The translations under genes and the position numbers were made by a program. DNA of 6,817 bases, taken from NCBI GenBank assembly GCA_028284565.1, contig JANQRM010000113.1, forward strand, positions 1-6,817, written 5' to 3'. How positions within the stretch are numbered: the first letter of the stretch is position 1; every line of letters starts with the position of its first letter. Shown in pieces: positions 1 to 6,817 of the stretch. The notes beneath the pieces were generated by a model that was not told where the DNA came from, made no database searches, and worked only from the letters and a program-made list of their open reading frames with translations. This stretch comes from Anaerolineae bacterium (GTDB lineage: Bacteria > Chloroflexota > Anaerolineae > Aggregatilineales > Phototrophicaceae).

Positions 1-531
1 TTTGCGCCATGCTGGACGATCAAAATTAGCAGGTAGGTTTGTCCGAATGTTACTCCTGATTGGGATGAGTCGATGGTGTGATAGCTGATTCACTCGTGCT
101 AAGTCTTCATGATTCGTCACAATTACCCCAGCCGACTGTCGAGCAAGGTACATGACAATCCAATCGCGTAATCGCCCTGCTTTGGGAAAGAGGTAGGGAA
201 AGCGCAAATCATGAAAGGTTGTGACAAGGGGCGTTTTGACTCTGTGTGGTAAGAAGTGAATCCATGGTGACATTTCGTAAGCGGCTGTCTGGAATTGGAG
301 GTTAATGAGGTGGAGTTGATGCTTCTTTGCCCATTGTTGAATTGTTTGCCAACTGTTTAACCCCCACGATGTAACCGTTTCGACTGGAAATTCATTGCTG
401 ACTGTCCCTTCACGGCTCAGCAAAAAGATGTCATTGTCGTTTTCAGCTAAGGTTTCGGCAAGGATGCGCGTGTAGGCTCCGACTCCACCGGGCATGGGGG
501 GATATTCGCCTGTGATGATTCCAATTCGCAC
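1..531 (-). CDS. GT4-type (GT-B fold) glycosyltransferase, N-terminal part, cut by left edge
   Basis: My translation of the minus strand from GTG at 531-529 stays open for 177 codons to the window edge, so the C-terminal half, with the usual nucleotide-sugar site, is missing. Visible features match the acceptor-side domain of GT4 enzymes. They are an N-terminal strand then GEYPPMPGGVGAYTRIL (residues 8-24, glycine loop), a VTTFHD strand end (about 103-108), SAGVIVTNHEDL (about 133-144, the usual 'a.vvts..dl' position) and IPIRSNI (about 156-162, as in GT4 members with 'IPiGsNI'). It probably moves a sugar from a nucleotide donor to a surface glycan acceptor on the cytoplasmic side; substrate unknown. 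GTG is the only good start: an in-frame TGA lies at 546-544 and no ATG intervenes. It begins 1 nt after the stop of the upstream GT2 gene and has no clear Shine-Dalgarno, suggesting translational coupling. Identification as a glycosyltransferase is firm; the sugar is not known. Confidence 0.85.
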   Translation of the reverse strand, partial: MRIGIITGEYPPMPGGVGAYTRILAETLAENDNDIFLLSREGTVSNEFPVETVTSWGLNSWQTIQQWAKKHQLHLINLQFQTAAYEMSPWIHFLPHRVKTPLVTTFHDLRFPYLFPKAGRLRDWIVMYLARQSAGVIVTNHEDLARVNQLSHHRLIPIRSNIRTNLPANFDRPAWRK

Positions 532-532
532 A

Positions 533-1513
533 TCAATTCGCTTTCAAGCCTGTTCGTAGGACTTGCCAGTAGGTTTTGATTCGTTCTTTCCGCATTGACC
601 GCTTGTGTCCGACGAGGGATTTTAGGTATTCGATAAGTAATTGCCAGCCATAATTTATCAGTAAAAAGAGGCGGAGAATCTGCGCTTGAACGGGTCCATG
701 ATGCTTACGGAAATAGTGAATCTTACTCTGATTAAAGAGGATATGTTTGCGTGCGGTGGCTTGTTCGCTACTTTTTCCGCCATGATGGATAATCTGTGCT
801 TCTCCGAAATAAATCACATCCCAGCCGTTGTCCTTTGCACGCTTACAATAATCCAGTTCCTCCGAATACATGATGAAATCGGTATCTAACCCGCCAATCT
901 GCTCATAGACTTCATGCCTTATCATCATGGCAGACCCCTGTACCCAATCGACTTCAGCAATCGAATCATCTGCAATATCCTCTGCATAATAGCTTACCAT
1001 CAACGAACTTGGTGCAAATAATTGTAGCCACGTGCTTTCAAAGAGGGCGGTTGTGAAGGTTGGAAATCGTCGTTTGCTGGATTGTGTTGTTTTGTCCGTA
1101 TTAAGTGTGTGCGGTCCCAATATGCCGACTTTGGGATTCGCTTCTAAATACTGAAGCATCTGCGGAATGGCATACTCAACAATTTCTGTATCAGGGTTTA
1201 ACAAGAAAAGATATCTTCCCTGTGCTTGCTCCAAGCCTAGATTGTTCCCGCGCGTGAATCCCACATTTTCAGTTTGAGCGAGTAACTTCACCCATGGATA
1301 TTGCTCCTGAATCATCGTCACGCTGTTATCTGAACTGGCTGAATCGACGACAATCACTTCGACGGTTGGCTTATCTGCTTGTGGTGATTGAATCGCAATA
1401 TGCCCATTGTCGATACTTGCTAGACAAGCATCCAACAAATCCATAACATTCCAATTCACAATGATGATAGAGACATCGACCAAGAGATTGACTTCCTCAA
1501 TTTGCTCGAGCAA
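533..1513 (-). CDS. GT2 family glycosyltransferase (rhamnosyltransferase-like)
   Basis: This is a GT-A fold family 2 glycosyltransferase of 326 residues, a usual length for the WbbL/rhamnosyltransferase-like branch. Visible motifs are VSIIIVNWN (about 14-22), VDSASSDNS (56-64, nucleotide binding), ENVGFTRGNN (82-91), LLNPDTE (104-110, the metal-binding DxD equivalent written N-P-D), WVQGSAMMIR (190-199) and EELDYCKR (218-225, the EExDxxxR-type catalytic-base region), then HHGG (243-246). The last 60 residues are hydrophobic then basic and may lie against the membrane. Its likely role is adding a sugar to a surface polysaccharide or glycolipid; donor and acceptor are not readable. No ATG start exists. 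The longest form starts at TTG 1513. A second TTG at 1483 has a better ribosome site (GAGGAAG, 8 nt upstream) and gives the family-typical short N-terminus MVDVSIII. The gene leads a two-gene operon with the GT4 gene and faces a divergent gene. Confidence 0.93.
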   Translation of the reverse strand: MLEQIEEVNLLVDVSIIIVNWNVMDLLDACLASIDNGHIAIQSPQADKPTVEVIVVDSASSDNSVTMIQEQYPWVKLLAQTENVGFTRGNNLGLEQAQGRYLFLLNPDTEIVEYAIPQMLQYLEANPKVGILGPHTLNTDKTTQSSKRRFPTFTTALFESTWLQLFAPSSLMVSYYAEDIADDSIAEVDWVQGSAMMIRHEVYEQIGGLDTDFIMYSEELDYCKRAKDNGWDVIYFGEAQIIHHGGKSSEQATARKHILFNQSKIHYFRKHHGPVQAQILRLFLLINYGWQLLIEYLKSLVGHKRSMRKERIKTYWQVLRTGLKAN

Positions 1514-1526
1514 ATTTTACCAGCCT

Positions 1527-1556
1527 TTTACAAATTCACAGAGATTTGATTACAAC
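1527..1556 (+). promoter_or_regulatory. Candidate promoter for the rightward repeat-protein gene
   Basis: On the plus strand there is TTTACA at 1527-1532 (5 of 6), an 18-nt spacer, and TACAAC at 1551-1556 (4 of 6). A start near 1563 would leave a leader of about 44 nt before the ATG at 1607. Its -10 box overlaps the -10 box of the leftward promoter. Other TACAAC copies at 1577-1582 and 1599-1604 are alternatives but lack a good -35 partner. Confidence 0.3.
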
Positions 1557-1577
1557 TCCTTTGTAAGGTGATGTCAT
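1549..1577 (-). promoter_or_regulatory. Predicted sigma-70 promoter for the GT2-GT4 operon
   Basis: On the minus strand there is ATGACA at 1577-1572 (5 of 6 match to TTGACA), a 17-nt spacer, and TGTAAT at 1554-1549 (5 of 6 match to TATAAT). Transcription would start near 1542, about 30 nt before the TTG at 1513 or 60 nt before the alternative TTG at 1483. The match and spacing are good, but this is a pattern call only. Confidence 0.5.
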
Positions 1578-1592
1578 ACAACGATTAATCAC

Positions 1593-1598
1593 AAAGGA
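1593..1598 (+). promoter_or_regulatory. Ribosome binding site of the repeat-protein gene
   Basis: AAAGGA lies 8 nt before the ATG at 1607. It fixes this ATG as the start, which also gives a complete signal peptide. Confidence 0.7.
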
Positions 1599-1606
1599 TA
1601 CAACGC

Positions 1607-2323
1607 ATGTTCAAAAAACTCTCACTTCTTCTCATTGTTCTCGCGCTTGCTTTACCGCTAGGCATTGCCTCTGCTCAAGATGAAGACCGTCCAACACCCG
1701 GACGGCATGTAGCACGACAATTAGCCGAAATCATTGTTGATGAGACGGATTTAGCAATGTCTGAATTGCTGGCATTGCTCTTTGAAGATGACATGACAAT
1801 GGCAGAAATCATCACGGCAAATGGTGGAGATGTAGATGTCGTGGCAACACGCACCATCGAAGTTATCACCAATCGCATCAATGAAGCCGTTGCTAATGGT
1901 GAGTTGCCTCAAGAACGCGCCGATCAAATTCTCGAAAACCTTGAACAGTCTGTCTACGATGGCTTGAACAGTGAATTGGAACCCCCTCGCGCCAACCTCC
2001 GTGACCGTCTGTTGCGTCAACATCGGAATACGCTTATGCAAGTTATTGTAGATACAACTGGCTTGCAACCCCGCGAGATTCTCAGAGAACTGCGCGTTGG
2101 CGGGACTTTAGCTGACATGATTACCGCGAATGGGGGCAATGTTGATACCGTGATTGACACAGCGATTGCTAACGCGACGACAGAAATTCAAGGTTGGGTT
2201 GCAGAGGAACGTATCACACAAGAACAAGCGGATGACATGATTGCCTCACTCGATACGTTGTTCACAGAAATGGTGAATCATGAATTTGAGCCACGCAACA
2301 ATCCCCCAAGCACGGATAGCTAG
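1607..2323 (+). CDS. Exported protein with two helical repeats, function unknown
   Basis: This protein of 238 residues has a classic signal peptide: KK at 3-4, a hydrophobic core to about residue 20, and A-S-A at 21-23 with likely cleavage before Q24. The mature part is acidic, helix-rich and made of two related units, about 38-126 and 142-229. Both carry an I-V-D-x-T-x-L segment, then (I/M)ITANGG (68-74 and 171-177) followed by xVD, then QE.AD.I (102-108 and 205-211), and end in E-L/F-E-P. The unit resembles small repeats common in secreted proteins of Actinobacteria and Chloroflexota, with the sense 'L..G.tLA.I....G.....v' followed by 'G.lTqeqAd.il'; I know no established function for these. 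No cysteines and no catalytic motif are visible. It stands alone, divergent from the GT2 operon and convergent with tatD, with a good ribosome site. It is probably released or held outside the membrane; ligand and role are unknown. Confidence 0.9.
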   Translation: MFKKLSLLLIVLALALPLGIASAQDEDRPTPGRHVARQLAEIIVDETDLAMSELLALLFEDDMTMAEIITANGGDVDVVATRTIEVITNRINEAVANGELPQERADQILENLEQSVYDGLNSELEPPRANLRDRLLRQHRNTLMQVIVDTTGLQPREILRELRVGGTLADMITANGGNVDTVIDTAIANATTEIQGWVAEERITQEQADDMIASLDTLFTEMVNHEFEPRNNPPSTDS

Positions 2324-2324
2324 G

Positions 2325-2378
2325 TCATAAACAGACTGAACTTAGAGGTATATTCAAGCGAATATGCCTCGTTTATGA
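2325..2378. terminator. Nested inverted repeat, probable bidirectional terminator
   Basis: The inner stem GAGGTATATTC (2345-2355) pairs with GAATATGCCTC (2360-2370) around the loop AAGC, with one G-T wobble. An outer pair, TCATAAAC (2325-2332) and GTTTATGA (2371-2378), is perfect and abuts the inner stem on the right side, leaving a 12-nt bulge on the left. The structure fills the gap between two convergent genes and includes the tatD stop codon. Neither side has a strong T tract, so termination may be partial or aided by Rho. Confidence 0.55.
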
Positions 2379-3164
2379 TTGAGGCAGATGAAAAAGTCGC
2401 TCAGCATTCTCCGTCGTAGTTCGACCTATATCTTCTGACGTGATTTGATGCAAAGATGCAAGTCGTTCCACGATATAGGGAATATAAGCTGGTTCGTTCC
2501 GCTTTCCGCGATAGGGATGAGGTGTGAGAAAAGGTCCATCTGTCTCCGCAAGGATGCGATTTGTTGGCGTTTGTCTTGCGACCTGACGCAATTCTTCAGC
2601 TTTCTTGAACGTAATCGGTCCGGTAAATCCTAGATAAAAGCCACTCTCAACGGCGCGCTGGGCGATATCGGCTGGGGCAGAGACAGAATGTAAAACCCCT
2701 GCCCTATCTTTCAATGAATCAGGTAACGTTTCTGCCCATGCTTCAAGAATGTTGATGGTATCCTCACTGGCTTCCCGATTATGGATGATAACGGGTAATT
2801 CCAGTGTGGATGCAAGGTCGAGTTGGGCTTGGAAGGCGCGGTGTTGCGTGTCTTTGGGGCTTTTATCCCAATAGTAATCTAAGCCGATTTCTCCGATAGC
2901 AATCACTTTAGGATGGTTGGATAGTTTCTCAATTTCCTGCAAGGTCTTATCATCAAAATCTACGGTGCTATTGGGGTGTACCCCGACAGCCACATAAATT
3001 CCCGTGTACTTATTGGCTAGGGTGATGGCTTCATGGGATGTTTGTATATCCACAGCCGGAATGATGACGCGATTAACACCTGCCTCTTGTGCGCGAGAGA
3101 TAATTGCATCTAAGTCATCTGAATATTGATGAAAATTGAGATGGCAATGGGTGTCGATGAGCAT
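2373..3164 (-). CDS. tatD: TatD family metal-dependent hydrolase (DNase-like)
   Basis: This is a TIM-barrel amidohydrolase-type enzyme of 263 residues, full length for TatD/YcfH proteins. Metal ligands are in place: H6 and H8 in DTHCHL, E92 in GEIGLDYYWD, H128 in VIIHNR, H159 in GVLHSVS and D209 in AETDGPFLTP. The TPHPYRGKRNEP loop (214-225) is the family signature before the C-terminal helices. Known relatives are cytoplasmic Mg-dependent 3'-5' DNases linked to DNA repair and turnover; some TatD proteins were also reported to act on D-aminoacyl-tRNA. The usual H-C-F-(S/T)-G after the fourth strand reads H-S-V-S-A here, a mild deviation that keeps the histidine. The ATG at 3164 begins 9 nt after the gmd stop and has no recognisable Shine-Dalgarno, so it probably depends on coupling to gmd translation. 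Family membership is certain; the tatD versus ycfH/yjjV subtype is not. Confidence 0.93.
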   Translation of the reverse strand: MLIDTHCHLNFHQYSDDLDAIISRAQEAGVNRVIIPAVDIQTSHEAITLANKYTGIYVAVGVHPNSTVDFDDKTLQEIEKLSNHPKVIAIGEIGLDYYWDKSPKDTQHRAFQAQLDLASTLELPVIIHNREASEDTINILEAWAETLPDSLKDRAGVLHSVSAPADIAQRAVESGFYLGFTGPITFKKAEELRQVARQTPTNRILAETDGPFLTPHPYRGKRNEPAYIPYIVERLASLHQITSEDIGRTTTENAERLFHLPQS

Positions 3165-3173
3165 GATTGTGAC

Positions 3174-5124
<1,951 letters not shown>

Positions 5125-5165
5125 GATAAATTCATCCTCTGCCTAGATCGGTGACTAGCAGGCGA

Positions 5166-5195
5166 ATTATAAACGTTACCCAACGTTCTACCAGC
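5166..5195 (-). promoter_or_regulatory. Predicted promoter of the rmd-gmd-tatD operon, with possible operator
   Basis: A perfect TATAAT -10 box lies on the minus strand at 5171-5166. At 17 nt spacing the -35 position reads CTGGTA, a weak 3 of 6 match, so an activator may be needed. The spacer holds two AACGTT palindromes at 5187-5182 and 5177-5172, exactly 10 bp apart. Transcription would start near 5159, giving a leader of about 35 nt to the GTG at 5124. Confidence 0.45.
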
Positions 5196-5196
5196 C

Positions 5197-6817
5197 TCAA
5201 GGATTTGGATAGGGGACAAAGGCAGTTTGAACCTCTAGGGTTTCAGTCCCTTGTAGAACGATCAAATCATATACACCTTCAGACTCAAAAGTGATATTCG
5301 GCAGGATTGAGGCTATCTTGACACGATCATTATCAATGACAAAAAGGTCATATGCTCCGATTGGAAGTATCAAGGGGGCAGAAACCCGTCCTTGTTCAAG
5401 TTCCCGTAAGATGGCTTCAATCCCCACCGTCATAGATCGGCGATACTCGGATTCAGGTCCGGGTTGAGTTTGTCCGGGTACAGGCGCGGCATATCCCAAA
5501 CCAAACAGGGTTTCAGGGGCTTGTGTCAAATTGAGGACTCGCACATAAGCAATTGAACTCGTTGGCAAAATATTCTGGTCGAGTATTGCTTCTAGTTCTG
5601 TTGATGTTCCGTAGGCGTAAACGCTATAATCCCCACCCTCCGTAAAATCTTGGTCAAGACGAGCAACCAATGCTCCGGTCTCGCTATTATGCGCGGTGAT
5701 AATGTGATTATTGGGTGCAATAAGAAGCAATTCACTACCTTGTTGGAAACCTAGACCACTGAAAATCGTAATTTCATCCACTCTAAAATCGAGTGTCATG
5801 TTGGGCATGGCATTCACCACACGAAGACGGGTCGCTTCTACGGGAATGGGAGTAGGCTCAACATCAATATCTGAAGCCAGCCCAAAGGTTCCGACTTCAC
5901 GGCTGTAGACAAGCGGTTCACTGTTGAGTTGTCCGGTGAAGATGTAAAGATAGTTTGTTCCTGCTTGTGGTTGGAATTGGGGTAAGTCTTCGAGTAAATC
6001 TTCTTGCTGGTTGTTCTCGAAACGATACCAATACAAGCCGATTAAGTCTGTTTTGAATGTGATGGGGTCAGTCTGTTGTCCATAGCGTAGGGTAAAATTC
6101 AAGTCACTATCGGTTGATACTTGCGCTTGTGAGACATTTTGTAGTGCATGAACGAAAATCATTCGCGCTTCATCAGGACGAGTGGGTTCAGGCAGATTGC
6201 GAACGACCTCCAAGCGTAAAGCATTCGGTTCACCAAAGAGAATTAAGGTCACATCTTCATCAGGATTGGCAATAAATTGCGTCCCACTCAGCGGATTGAC
6301 TTCATCGGGATTCGTCCCTGCACTATAAATGCCAACACTATAAACTTCTGCCACAATTGGGTCAGATGCCGTTATTTCGGAAAAATTGACACTCTCGACA
6401 AATAGCTCACCATTGAGATAAATATCAACCGCATCTAATGATTGCGAGGCATTGACAAAGTTGACATTGGTCACACCCGGCACACTGGTTTCTAATGGGA
6501 TGAGTTGGAAGGTTGTCGGGTCTTCTGCCTTGCCGACAAGGACAAAGGTGTAGTGATGCCAAGTTCGTAAGTTCAGGTTGTTGGTAACGAGAGGTGTACC
6601 TGCACTGACAGCTGAAATATCTGTGACATCAGCATCCACAATAACAGTTTGGGACATCTGACCGAATGAAAAAGTTGGAAGTACCTCAATACCGTTAGCT
6701 TGAATGGATACATCAGGTGCAAAAGGTATCGCATGGATGGCAGAAATACGGGCTGTGCCACCTTGTAACGGGGCGGATGACTCGACATAGCTGACGATGG
6801 TTAAGGCTCCCGGCGTA
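5197..6817 (-). CDS. Multi-repeat DUF4397-like secreted protein, C-terminal part, cut by right edge
   Basis: The reading frame is open from the right edge (first full codon at 6816) to TGA at 5199-5197, giving 539 residues with the N-terminus missing. An ATG at 6657 is internal: the codons before it read ARISAIHAIPFAPDVSIQAN, the opening strand and 'H-A-x-P-x-A-P-x-V-x-I' motif of a DUF4397 domain. I count five related units, beginning near in-window residues 22 (ARISAIHA), 115 (TNVNFVNA), 217 (ARMIFVHA), 328 (TRLRVVNA) and 422 (AYVRVLNL). Each is about 95-115 residues, mostly beta, with G-x-Y or Y-x-V-Y strand endings. Residues 12 and below look like the tail of yet another unit. A proline linker (E-P-T-P-I-P) separates units three and four. 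No cysteine is present and the composition is acidic, fitting an extracellular or surface protein; the signal peptide would lie outside the window. DUF4397 has no firmly known function; a structural or adhesive role is inference. Confidence 0.82.
   Translation of the reverse strand, partial: TPGALTIVSYVESSAPLQGGTARISAIHAIPFAPDVSIQANGIEVLPTFSFGQMSQTVIVDADVTDISAVSAGTPLVTNNLNLRTWHHYTFVLVGKAEDPTTFQLIPLETSVPGVTNVNFVNASQSLDAVDIYLNGELFVESVNFSEITASDPIVAEVYSVGIYSAGTNPDEVNPLSGTQFIANPDEDVTLILFGEPNALRLEVVRNLPEPTRPDEARMIFVHALQNVSQAQVSTDSDLNFTLRYGQQTDPITFKTDLIGLYWYRFENNQQEDLLEDLPQFQPQAGTNYLYIFTGQLNSEPLVYSREVGTFGLASDIDVEPTPIPVEATRLRVVNAMPNMTLDFRVDEITIFSGLGFQQGSELLLIAPNNHIITAHNSETGALVARLDQDFTEGGDYSVYAYGTSTELEAILDQNILPTSSIAYVRVLNLTQAPETLFGLGYAAPVPGQTQPGPESEYRRSMTVGIEAILRELEQGRVSAPLILPIGAYDLFVIDNDRVKIASILPNITFESEGVYDLIVLQGTETLEVQTAFVPYPNP

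Noticed and set aside
686..889. Plus-strand open frame of 67 codons inside the GT2 gene
   Set aside because: It is antisense to conserved GT2 motifs, has no ribosome site and encodes nothing recognisable.
1675..2068. Two minus-strand open frames opposite the exported repeat protein
   Set aside because: The plus-strand frame has a signal peptide, a good ribosome site and an internal domain repeat; the antisense frames show none of these.
5140..5162. Hairpin around the CTAG pair (5143-5146 and 5155-5158) in the rmd leader
   Set aside because: The stem needs a bulge and is short; CTAG is self-complementary, so two copies easily look like a stem. Not enough to call a regulatory element.
6573..6788. 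A 71-residue minus-strand open frame with an ATG overlapping the start of the DUF4397-like gene
   Set aside because: It lies in a different frame from the continuous DUF4397-like coding sequence, which runs through the same bases with a recognisable domain; it has no motif or family likeness.

Overview
The window looks like a cell-surface carbohydrate and secreted-protein region of a free-living bacterium with moderate GC content. A Chloroflexota (Anaerolineae-like) host is my best guess. It rests on the style of two genes: a secreted protein built from DUF4397-like repeats with an E-P-T-P-I-P linker, and a small exported protein made of two 'ITANGG...QE.AD.I' helical repeats. This is inference from general familiarity, not from a marker gene.

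Layout from left to right. (1) Positions 1-1513, minus strand: the N-terminal part of a GT4-type glycosyltransferase, cut by the left edge, lies directly downstream of a complete GT2 glycosyltransferase. The two genes are 1 nt apart and form an operon. (2) Positions 1514-1606: a 93-bp divergent promoter region in which the best leftward and rightward promoters appear to overlap. (3) Positions 1607-2323, plus strand: an exported protein with an internal duplication. (4) Positions 2324-2372: a short convergent gap filled by a nested inverted repeat, probably a two-way terminator. (5) Positions 2373-5124, minus strand: an operon transcribed rmd, gmd, tatD with gaps of 7 and 9 nt, led by a promoter with a perfect TATAAT box in the 72-bp gap at 5125-5196. 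(6) Positions 5197 to the right edge, minus strand: the C-terminal 539 residues of a multi-repeat DUF4397-like protein whose start lies outside the window.

How the genes fit together: Gmd converts GDP-D-mannose to GDP-4-keto-6-deoxy-D-mannose and Rmd reduces it to GDP-D-rhamnose. The two glycosyltransferases are plausible users of nucleotide sugars in surface glycan assembly, but their donor and acceptor cannot be read from sequence. TatD is a housekeeping-type metal-dependent hydrolase that appears to share the sugar operon's transcript. The two secreted proteins of unknown function flank the sugar operon.

I saw no tRNA, rRNA, CRISPR array, insertion sequence or phage gene. No stretch longer than 100 bases lacks a gene. 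I found no clear case of a wholly new biological system. The least understood items are the two repeat-built exported proteins and the overlapping divergent promoters.
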